From contig NZ_JAAAPJ010000005.1 in assembly GCF_009909145.1 (NCBI RefSeq), positions 1-64,000 on the forward strand: a stretch of DNA of 64,000 nt, in the 5' to 3' direction. The stretch's first letter is position 1. Every line of letters starts with the position of its first letter. The notes under the pieces were generated by a model. The model ran no database searches. It was not told the DNA's origin and saw nothing but the letters and a program-made list of their open reading frames with translations. A program made the position numbers and the translations under genes. This DNA comes from Corallococcus silvisoli. GTDB lineage: Bacteria; Myxococcota; Myxococcia; Myxococcales; Myxococcaceae. This document shows, piece by piece, positions 57,269 to 64,000 of this stretch.

Positions 57269-59431
57269 TCAGCCCTGCTGCTTCGGCGCGAGGGCCGCGG
57301 CCTCTGACTGCACCAGCGCCTTGAGCCCGGCGGCGGTGGACTCGGTGGGGCTCACGGACATGCGGTTGAGCAGCGCGGCGACGGCCAGGTTCTGCGCGTC
57401 GTTGGTGAGGCCCGGCTTGGAGAGGATCTCCTTCAGGTCCGCCGGCAGGTCCTTCTCACCGTTGAGGTAGCCGCCGAGCGCCTTCTTCAGCGCATCGCCG
57501 TGGTCCAGCGCGCCGTCCACCGAGCTGCCGAAGGTCACGGCCTTGACGAAGTTCTCGAAGAACTTGCCGTCGCCGCCGACGATCTGGAACTTCGCGTTGC
57601 CGAACGCCTGGGCCAGCACGGTGGCCTGGGCCTGCGCGATGTCCTTGCGCACGTTGATGGCGGCCAGCTCCACGTCGCGCTCCTTCTGCAGGCGCAGGCG
57701 GTACTCCTCGTGCTCGCGGCCCACGCCGTCCAGGGCCTTCATCGCGGTGGCCTTCTCCGACAGGCCCCGGGCCTCGGCCATCAGCTTCTCCTGGATGGCG
57801 GCGGCCTCGGCGAGCAGCTTCTCGCGCGTGGCGAACGCCTCCGCCTCGCCGCGCTTGTGGATGGCGCCGGCTTCCGCTTCCTGCACGCGGGCGTTCGCCA
57901 GGCCCTTCTCCTCCGAGCCCGCGGCCTCGGCGAGCAGCTTCTCGCGCACCGCGGCGGCCTGGGCCTGCCCCTGCTTCTGGATGACGGAGGCCTCGGCCTC
58001 CTTCACGCGCACCTGCGCCATGCCCAGCTTCTCCGTGGCGACCGCGTCCGCCTCACGCACGCGCACGCTGGCCAGGCCCGCGGCGGCGGACTCGGCCTGG
58101 ACGCCTTCGGCCAGCCGCATCTTCGCCTTGGCCTGCTTGTCCGCGGCCTCCAGGTCGGCCTCCGCCAGGGTCAGCTTCTCCTTGGCGAGGAACACGGCGA
58201 TCTTCGCGCTCGCGTCCGCGGCCTGGATGTCCTTCACGGAGGCCTCTTCCGCGTGCGCCTGGGCGTTGATGATGACCGCCTCCTTGGTGCGCTTGGCCTC
58301 CGACGTCACGCGCAGGTCCTTGATGTTCTCCTCTTCCTGGGCGACGGTCTTCTCCACCGCGATGCGGGCGCGCACCACGTCCGCGATGGCCTTCTTCTCC
58401 GACTCCAGCGCCTTCTCCTTCGCGATGCGCTGCAGCTCCGTCTCACGCTCGCGGTTGATGGCCTCCAGGGCGCGGTCCTTCTCCACGCGCTCGGACTCCA
58501 CGCCCACCACGCGCTCGCGGTTCTTCTGGGCCACCTGCACCTGGCGCTGCTTGTTCTCCTCGTTGATGGCGATCTCTTCCTCCGCCTTGATGCGCGCCAG
58601 CTGCGCCTTGGCGAACTCCTCGCTCTTCACGCGGTCGGCCTCGGCCGTCTCACGCGCCTGGATGCTGTCGATCTCCCGGCGCTGCTTGGCGGACGCCTCC
58701 TCGCGCTGACGCTCCAGGGCGAAGATGGCCTCGTCGGCTTCGACGTTGCGCTTGGTCACGGCCATGCGCTCGGACTGGCGCAGCTCGTTGGTGAAGACGT
58801 TCTGCTCGGTGGTGAGCTGGGTGATCTTCCGGATGCCCTGGGCGTCCAGGATGTTGTCCTTGTCGAGCATGTCCACCGGGGTCTGCTCCAGGAAGTCGAT
58901 GGCGCAGTCCTCCAGCATGTAGCCGTTGAGGTCGCGGCCGATGGTCTCCACCACCTTGTCCTTGATCTCATCGCGCTTGGTGTAGAGCTGCTCGAAGTCG
59001 AAGCTCTTGCCCACCGTCTTGAGGGCCTCGGAGAACTTGGCCTCGAAGAGGTTCTCCAGCGTCTGGTGATCCGACGCGCGCGCGCAGCCGATGGACTGGG
59101 CCACCTTGAGCACGTCCTCGCGCGTCTTGTTCACGCGCACGAAGAAGGTGACCTTGATGTCCGCGCGGATGTTGTCCTGGCAGATGAGGCCTTCCTTGCC
59201 GCGGCGGTCGATCTCCACCGTCTTCAGGGAGATGTCCATCACCTCCGCGCGGTGGACGATGGGCAGCACCACGGCGCCGGTGAAGGTCACCGTCGGCTCG
59301 GTCTTCATGGTGTTGACGATGAGCACCTTGCCCTGATCCACCTGGCGGTAGAACTTGGCCACGCTGACGAAGATGCCGAAAAGGATGATGATGCCGCCGC
59401 CAATGATTGCTGCAAGGCTGATGGGATCCAT
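57269..59431 (-). CDS. Flotillin-like SPFH/band 7 membrane scaffold
   Basis: 720 residues. A single N-terminal membrane segment (ISLAAIIGGGIIILFGIFVS) is followed by the SPFH domain (VLIVNTMKTEPTVTFTGAVV, DNIRADIKVTFFVRV) to about residue 200. A very long Ala/Glu/Lys/Arg-rich coiled coil covers about 215-620, with repeated AEAxAxxxREKLLAEAAAxxEK units near residues 490-560. A helical C-terminal domain ends the protein. Flotillins oligomerise under the membrane and organise protein-rich microdomains. It is YqiK-like, and the gene upstream is the matching YqiJ/NfeD-like partner. The large ATPase downstream is the probable client or motor. Confidence 0.93.
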   Translation of the reverse strand: MDPISLAAIIGGGIIILFGIFVSVAKFYRQVDQGKVLIVNTMKTEPTVTFTGAVVLPIVHRAEVMDISLKTVEIDRRGKEGLICQDNIRADIKVTFFVRVNKTREDVLKVAQSIGCARASDHQTLENLFEAKFSEALKTVGKSFDFEQLYTKRDEIKDKVVETIGRDLNGYMLEDCAIDFLEQTPVDMLDKDNILDAQGIRKITQLTTEQNVFTNELRQSERMAVTKRNVEADEAIFALERQREEASAKQRREIDSIQARETAEADRVKSEEFAKAQLARIKAEEEIAINEENKQRQVQVAQKNRERVVGVESERVEKDRALEAINRERETELQRIAKEKALESEKKAIADVVRARIAVEKTVAQEEENIKDLRVTSEAKRTKEAVIINAQAHAEEASVKDIQAADASAKIAVFLAKEKLTLAEADLEAADKQAKAKMRLAEGVQAESAAAGLASVRVREADAVATEKLGMAQVRVKEAEASVIQKQGQAQAAAVREKLLAEAAGSEEKGLANARVQEAEAGAIHKRGEAEAFATREKLLAEAAAIQEKLMAEARGLSEKATAMKALDGVGREHEEYRLRLQKERDVELAAINVRKDIAQAQATVLAQAFGNAKFQIVGGDGKFFENFVKAVTFGSSVDGALDHGDALKKALGGYLNGEKDLPADLKEILSKPGLTNDAQNLAVAALLNRMSVSPTESTAAGLKALVQSEAAALAPKQQG

Positions 59432-59547
59432 GGCCTATCCTGTGAAGTCCGTTGGGCGGGCCTTGTTCCAAGCACTCGGGGTCCCCCGCGAAAGCCACCC
59501 GGTGCCGATTGTCGCGCCCGTCCGGAGGAGCCGGAGGACGCCAATGT

Positions 59548-60345
59548 TCATCGCTGGGCGCGGGCGCGCGCGATGGCCGCTGCCTTGAGCGGATCGCGCA
59601 GCTGCTCCAGTTCCTGGGGCAGGAGCCAGTCCACCGGCTCCACCTCGTACACGCCGCGCTCCGCGTCGTAGCCGAGGATCAACGCCGGCTGGCCGCGCTT
59701 GAGCTGGTTGGGCTTGTCACAGAAGACGTTGAGGATGAGGCCCGCGGCGCCGTCGTCGAACGTCGCGTGACCGTCCTTCGCCGTCACGCTGCCGCTGGAG
59801 ATGATGCACACGCGGCCCATCAGCGCGTCGCGGCCCGGGGCGCGCTTGGCGATGAAGATGGGGCGCAGCGGGCGCACCGCGAGCCCGCCCACCACCAGGC
59901 CCACCGCCGCGCAGACGAGGCCCAGGCCCGTGCTGACGAGCCACGAGGGCAGCATGGAGAGCGCCGCGTGCGTGGGCTGTCCGCTCACCAGCGACAGCGA
60001 CCAGGACAGGAATACCACCAGGCTCACCGACACGGTGACGGGGATGCCGCCAAAGCCCAGCGCCGCGAGCAGGCCCGTGGCGGCCTCCGCGTCATGCAGG
60101 TGCGAGTGCCCGTGGCCGGAGACGGCCTTCGCGCCGCCCTCCAGCATCCCCGAGGTCGCCTTGGCGCCACCCTCGAACGCGCCGCTCACCGCCTTGGCGC
60201 CGCCCTCCAGGTCCAGGTCGCCATCCAGGAGGTCGATGCCCACCGCGCCGATGATCACGCACAGCCAATAGGCCAGCGTCACCCCGAGGAGGATGGTGAA
60301 GATCGCGGTGGGGAACGCCACCAGGGCGTCGAGGAAGGTCGTCAT
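59548..60345 (-). CDS. YqiJ/NfeD-like membrane protein with OB-fold
   Basis: 265 residues from ATG 60345 (MTTFLDALVAFPTAIFTILL). Membrane helices are visible at about 10-40, 125-150 and 160-185 (FPTAIFTILLGVTLAYWLCV; VTVSVSLVVFLSWSLSLVSG; GLGLVCAAVGLVVGGLAV). Between the first and second lies an odd linker with three near-repeats of GGAKAVSGxxEGGAKA followed by a His-rich GHGHSHLHD. The C-terminal 85 residues form an OB-fold (GRVCIISSGSVTAKDGHATF). Proteins of this kind accompany flotillins and are thought to assist microdomain assembly. It is the first gene of the operon, 116 bases before the flotillin. Confidence 0.87.
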   Translation of the reverse strand: MTTFLDALVAFPTAIFTILLGVTLAYWLCVIIGAVGIDLLDGDLDLEGGAKAVSGAFEGGAKATSGMLEGGAKAVSGHGHSHLHDAEAATGLLAALGFGGIPVTVSVSLVVFLSWSLSLVSGQPTHAALSMLPSWLVSTGLGLVCAAVGLVVGGLAVRPLRPIFIAKRAPGRDALMGRVCIISSGSVTAKDGHATFDDGAAGLILNVFCDKPNQLKRGQPALILGYDAERGVYEVEPVDWLLPQELEQLRDPLKAAAIARARAQR

Positions 60346-60565
60346 GCCTCGGGAATCAAGAAGAGGTGGGAGTCGCAACGGATTCTAAGCGACTGCAGCG
60401 CCATCCGAAAATGCCACCTGGGGCTTTTCCGGCCGGCAGCCGTCCTTGCGGGCGGAATGGCCCCGGATTGCCACCCCGGCGGGCGTGAAGCGGGCCGCGG
60501 GGAGGCGCGAGGCCCACCCGGGCAGGAGGCGTGGCCGCTCTCCACCGCGCTGGGAAGGCGCTAGC

Positions 60566-61306
60566 GTGGCGCCCGTGCCCGAGTACGTCACCCACCGCGA
60601 CGCCCTGCCCCGCGCCGAGTTGGCGGCCTTGGGAGATGCCCTGCTCGGCTCCCGCTTCGTCGCGCGCAGTCCGCTGATGGGGACGTTCCGGGCGAGCCGG
60701 GGCTTCGCGTTCATCTTCACCGCGGAGGGCCGAGCGACGCTGGAGGCGCGCTTCCCGTTCCTGACCGCGTTCCTGCGCCGCACCCTGGATGGCGACAGCG
60801 CGAAGGGACTCCAGCCATGGACGCGGCGCTGGTTCGGAGGTCGCGCCCCACGGCCCCGTCCCAACGCGTTCTACCTGAACCTGCTGCTGCTGGACGCGGG
60901 CACGCCCGTGGGCCGCCACATCGACGCGACGTTGCAGGAGCCGAGCGGCGTTCCGGACGCGACGCCGGAGCACGTGAGCGTGCTCTACCTGCGTGTTCCC
61001 CAGGGCGCGCGGGGAGGGGCGTTGCGGCTGCTCCGCGACAACCAACTCCGGGGCGAGGTGCGCCCCCGGCCGGGCCTGCTGGTCCACTTCCAGGGAGACC
61101 TCCAGCACGAGGTGCAGCCGTTCACCGGCGGCCCGGAAGGCGCGCTGCGCGCGAGCCTGGTCTGCGAGCAGTACGCCTTCCGGGAGGACGTGCTCGCCCG
61201 CCTCCCCGCCTTCCGCATCCAATCCAAGGCGGGCTTCTCCGCCTATCTGGAGTCCCAGCGCGAGCGCGACGGCGTGGCGCCCTCCGTGGGGACGCTGGAG
61301 GAGTGA
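60566..61306 (+). CDS. 2OG-Fe(II) oxygenase family protein
   Basis: 246 residues from GTG 60566 (a GTG at 60575 is the alternative). The facial triad is visible as H-x-D in GRHIDATLQEP and the distal His in FQGDLQHEVQPF. The 2-oxoglutarate-binding arginine is likely that of GALRASLVCEQY. The core strands VSVLYLRVPQGARGGALRLL and RPRPGLLVHFQ complete the double-stranded beta-helix. Such enzymes hydroxylate proteins or small molecules; the target is unknown. It is the first of three plus-strand genes, the others encoding a 65-residue protein and a patatin. Confidence 0.83.
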   Translation: MAPVPEYVTHRDALPRAELAALGDALLGSRFVARSPLMGTFRASRGFAFIFTAEGRATLEARFPFLTAFLRRTLDGDSAKGLQPWTRRWFGGRAPRPRPNAFYLNLLLLDAGTPVGRHIDATLQEPSGVPDATPEHVSVLYLRVPQGARGGALRLLRDNQLRGEVRPRPGLLVHFQGDLQHEVQPFTGGPEGALRASLVCEQYAFREDVLARLPAFRIQSKAGFSAYLESQRERDGVAPSVGTLEE

Positions 61307-61420
61307 GTCTCTGCCGCAGCCCCGCTCCCACAGCGCCCAGTCGCCCGGGCAGGCCTCCGCTTGCGCCCACCGCGCGTCGTATCAACCCTTGAGGTCCACC
61401 TTCCGCGAGGGAGCACGACC

Positions 61421-61618
61421 ATGACGGGAAAGAAGCTAGAGGGGTACGGCGAGACGAGCGAGCAACGCCAGCGTCACCTCGAGAACGACGCGTTTTCCGA
61501 ACGCGCGCCCCAGACACCGGAGGAGTTGGAGGAGGCGCGCAGTGAGCCGGAGGAGGACGGCCATCAGGTGGTCACGCTCCATCCGCTGGATTCAGAACCC
61601 AAGGACGACCCGCGCTGA
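61421..61618 (+). CDS. Small acidic hypothetical protein, 65 residues
   Basis: Starts at ATG 61421 with GAGGGA upstream. The chain, MTGKKLEGYGETSEQRQRHL to EPKDDPR, is highly charged, rich in Glu, and lacks hydrophobic segments, so it is probably soluble and partly disordered. Similar short Glu-rich proteins are common in myxobacterial genomes. No function can be assigned. The longer frame upstream lacks a good ribosome binding site. Confidence 0.6.
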   Translation: MTGKKLEGYGETSEQRQRHLENDAFSERAPQTPEELEEARSEPEEDGHQVVTLHPLDSEPKDDPR

Positions 61619-61699
61619 GCGACAGCGGACTCCGGGACCTTCGCGAGGCGTTCTTCGCGGACGGTCCCCGCCCCGGGCCTGCTAGGGTCCGCGCCCGCG

Positions 61700-62764
61700 A
61701 TGAGCCAGAGCCTGACGCTGCTTGCGGGTCCCGACGCCCTGCGCATCCTCCGGGAGCGCGGTCTGCGCGCGGAGGACGTGGACATTCTTCCAGGCGCGTC
61801 CGGCGGCCCGAAGTGGCTGGGGCTGGAGGGAATCGACCGCGTGCTGTTCGGCGAACTCCTCCAGCAGCCCCGAGCGCGGCCCCTGCATCTCATCGGCAGC
61901 TCCATCGGGAGCTGGCGGTTGGCGTGTCTGGCGCAGAAGGATCCTGTGGCCGCGATGAAGCGGTTCGCGGAGGCGTACCTGGAGCAGCGCTATCCACCGA
62001 AGCCGCCGCCCCCGCTCGTCAGCGAGGTGAGCGCCACCGTGCTGGAGTCCCTGTTGGGTCCGGACGGCGCGGAGGAGATCCTGATGCACCCGTGGGCACG
62101 CCTGCACGTGGTGACGACCCGGTGCAAGGGCCTGCTCGCGGTGGAGCGCTCCGGAGTGCAGCTCGCGGGCTTCGTGCTCGGCGCGCTGGCGAACGCGGTG
62201 AGCCGCAAGACCCTGGGGCTCCAGATGGAGCGTGTGATCTTCCACACCGCTGGGGACACCAGCCCCTTCGCGGGATTGAAGGACCTGCCGTCCGCGCACC
62301 GCGCGCTCACCCGCGACAACCTGCGCCCCGCCCTGCTCGCGTCGGGTTCCATCCCGCTCGTCATCGCGGGCGTCCACGACATCCCGGGAGCGCCGCCGGG
62401 CACGTACCGGGACGGAGGCGTCGTCGACTACCACCTGGATGTCGACTACGGCGCGGGGGACGGGCTGGTCCTCTATCCGCACTTCTATCCGTACGTCGTG
62501 CCCGGCTGGTTCGACAAGTCGCTCAAGTGGCGCCGCGCGGGGCCGCTCAACTTCCGGCGCGCGCTGATCATCACCCCGTCGCCCGCGCACCTGGAGCGGC
62601 TGCCCGGAAGGCGCATCCCTGACCGAGCCGACTTCACGAAGATGAAGGACGCGGACCGCATCCGCGCATGGAAGCAGGTGCTGGCCGAGGGCGAGCGCAT
62701 GTCCGACGAGCTGCGCGGGCTGATCGCCACGGGCCGCATCGCGGATCACGTGCAGCCGCTCTAA
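61700..62764 (+). CDS. Patatin-like phospholipase
   Basis: 354 residues. The oxyanion-hole motif is GASGGPKWLGL, the nucleophile elbow GSSIGSWRLA (GxSxG) and the dyad aspartate lies in YRDGGVVDYHLDVDYG (DGG). This is a full Ser-Asp lipase site. No signal peptide is seen, so a cytoplasmic or type-independent secreted lipid acyl hydrolase is expected. The substrate may be phospholipid or stored lipid. It is the last gene of a plus-strand group and is convergent with an alpha/beta hydrolase gene, with 14 bases between their stops. Confidence 0.92.
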   Translation: MSQSLTLLAGPDALRILRERGLRAEDVDILPGASGGPKWLGLEGIDRVLFGELLQQPRARPLHLIGSSIGSWRLACLAQKDPVAAMKRFAEAYLEQRYPPKPPPPLVSEVSATVLESLLGPDGAEEILMHPWARLHVVTTRCKGLLAVERSGVQLAGFVLGALANAVSRKTLGLQMERVIFHTAGDTSPFAGLKDLPSAHRALTRDNLRPALLASGSIPLVIAGVHDIPGAPPGTYRDGGVVDYHLDVDYGAGDGLVLYPHFYPYVVPGWFDKSLKWRRAGPLNFRRALIITPSPAHLERLPGRRIPDRADFTKMKDADRIRAWKQVLAEGERMSDELRGLIATGRIADHVQPL

Positions 62765-62778
62765 GCGCGCGGCCCGGC

Positions 62779-63990
62779 TCAGGGGGTGAGCCACGTGCGA
62801 AGCGCGGCGTAGACCTCCGGGTGATTGAGCAGATCAAGGTGGTTCGCGCCGAGGACGATGCGCTGGTTCGCGTCAGGAAACCGCAGCGTCAGCTCTGGTT
62901 GGGCGTGCCGCCCGAGCGCGCTGTCCACCGGGACCAGCCCGTCCCCGGGAAGCCGCTCCGCCAGCGTCCGAGCGGTGGTCGCGGCGACCGCGTAGCACTC
63001 CACCCCCTCTGGCAGCGCGAGTTGGCGGCGCGCATCCCCAGCCCAGCCGAAGCGCTCCCGCCCCGCCCAGTGCTCATCGAGCACGTTGCCGAAGCGCAGG
63101 TCCGTGACCCCGGCGCCTCGAATCCGGCCGAGGCGCGCGAAGGGCGCGCTGTAGGGGCTGACCTCGAGCAGCACATCCACCCAGCTCCCGCCCCGCTCCA
63201 GCGGTGAGCCCTGGTGCGGCGTACCGAGGCAGACGAGCTTGCGCAACCAGGGGCGCCAGCCACGCCCTTCCGCCTCCGCGGCGAGGCATGCGCTCCGGGC
63301 CACCAGCCCGCCCATGCTGTGGCCCACGAGCGTCAGCGATTCGAGCGGCACGGGCCAGGAGGCCACCAACTGCTCCAGCAACTCCGAGAACGCTTGGCCA
63401 TTGCGGGAGATGTGCAGGCCGCTGTTGTAGTGGAGATAGACGGGCGTGAACCCGAGGTCGCGCGCCAACGCCGCGCCGTGGTCGTGCCCCGACCGGCTCC
63501 ATTGCAGATCATTCATCGAGGAGCCGTGGACCAGCACGAGCAGCTGGCCGCCAGCTCCAGGCAGGGCTTCACGCAGAGCGTCTGGCGAAAGCCCCAGCGC
63601 CCGCCCGGAGCTCCGGAATGACATCGGAATCGCGAGCGGGTTGCCCCCCTCCTCCAGCGCATCCCCCAGCACGCCATTCAGCGCGGAGACCACGGCCTCC
63701 CGCTGGGGCCCCGGAGCACTGTCCCCCAGCCAGGGCGTGAGCTGCTCCAGCACGGCGTCGAGCCCCATCCCGACCTGCCGGGTGACCCCCTGGAGCGTTC
63801 CGTAGAGCCACCCCGTGAAGAGCCGCGCCGGGCGCTCCAAGGGCCTGCCCAGCACGGACGGCCCGCTCGCGATGGTGCAGTGCATCTCCTCGACCAGCCC
63901 CATCACCCCCTGGGTGGCCTGCACCGCGAGGCGACTGGCCCCACGCAAGGCATCCGCGTTCTTCCGTGTTCCCGGCGACTGACGGTTCAT
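62779..63990 (-). CDS. Alpha/beta hydrolase (PGAP1/lipase-like)
   Basis: 403 residues from ATG 63990; an in-frame start at 63999 touches the window edge, so the true 5' end cannot be fixed. The hydrolase core has LLVLVHGSSMNDLQW (oxyanion strand), LTLVGHSMGGLVARSACLA (GxSxG nucleophile), an acidic residue in LPGDGLVPVDSALG and the final His in LGANHLDLLNH. It resembles PGAP1-like and triacylglycerol lipase-like proteins of actinobacteria and myxobacteria. The 150-residue N-terminal part is helical and not recognised. Convergent with the patatin gene. Confidence 0.85.
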   Translation of the reverse strand: MNRQSPGTRKNADALRGASRLAVQATQGVMGLVEEMHCTIASGPSVLGRPLERPARLFTGWLYGTLQGVTRQVGMGLDAVLEQLTPWLGDSAPGPQREAVVSALNGVLGDALEEGGNPLAIPMSFRSSGRALGLSPDALREALPGAGGQLLVLVHGSSMNDLQWSRSGHDHGAALARDLGFTPVYLHYNSGLHISRNGQAFSELLEQLVASWPVPLESLTLVGHSMGGLVARSACLAAEAEGRGWRPWLRKLVCLGTPHQGSPLERGGSWVDVLLEVSPYSAPFARLGRIRGAGVTDLRFGNVLDEHWAGRERFGWAGDARRQLALPEGVECYAVAATTARTLAERLPGDGLVPVDSALGRHAQPELTLRFPDANQRIVLGANHLDLLNHPEVYAALRTWLTP

Positions 63991-64000
63991 GGCGAGCACC

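Overview
The window is GC-rich and reads as a chromosome segment of a myxobacterium, most likely Corallococcus, Myxococcus or a close relative. The grounds are the very high G+C third positions, the many lipoproteins of myxococcal type, a large NRPS, and an infC (dsg-like) gene that appears to start at AUC. The genus is inferred from protein style; no database search was possible.

Region 1 (1-10170) is accessory DNA beside tRNA-Pro(GGG). It holds a predicted restriction/defence operon, all on the minus strand: vsr endonuclease, a helix-turn-helix regulator broken by one in-frame stop, a C5-cytosine methyltransferase, a MutL/MORC-type GHKL ATPase, a Z1-domain superfamily II ATPase and a PD-(D/E)XK (DUF4420) nuclease. 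The last four genes overlap or abut. A lone DUF3883 domain gene converges on the operon. A decayed gene (1-510) and an IS3-family remnant (8926-10010) flank it.

Region 2 (10170-18090) is the conserved translation block thrS-infC-rpmI-rplT-pheS-pheT-ihfA, in the same order as in E. coli, with tRNA-Val upstream. Intrinsic-terminator-like hairpins lie before thrS and before pheS, which suggests attenuation.

Region 3 (18166-30840) is mixed housekeeping and envelope genes: a family-5 uracil-DNA glycosylase overlapping an AI-2E transporter family gene, a small lipoprotein cluster, a PilZ protein, an FKBP isomerase, two zinc metallopeptidases (M3-like and M2/ACE-like) on either side of a duplicated pair of cold-shock genes with a conserved leader, a degenerate DHH phosphoesterase and a DUF3105 lipoprotein.

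Region 4 (30840-43150) is one 12.1-kb NRPS gene, A-PCP-(C-A-PCP)x3-TE, predicted to make a tetrapeptide. No tailoring genes are adjacent. Near-identical DNA blocks within modules 3 and 4 indicate recent duplication or gene conversion.

Region 5 (43278-51670) holds a secreted glycosidase-like protein with a C-terminal carbohydrate-binding-type domain, a membrane acyltransferase, a VOC protein, a YfbK-type vWA lipoprotein, a bacterial expansin, and three paralogous lipoproteins of an unrecognised family around the expansin.

Region 6 (51712-60345) is a three-gene operon: a YqiJ/NfeD-like membrane OB-fold protein, a flotillin and an 1836-residue AAA+ ATPase of the DUF3686 'DNA repair ATPase' type. 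It is probably a membrane-microdomain machine. The window ends with a 2OG-Fe(II) oxygenase, a small acidic protein, a patatin-like lipase and a convergent alpha/beta hydrolase. No CRISPR array, rRNA or prophage was seen.
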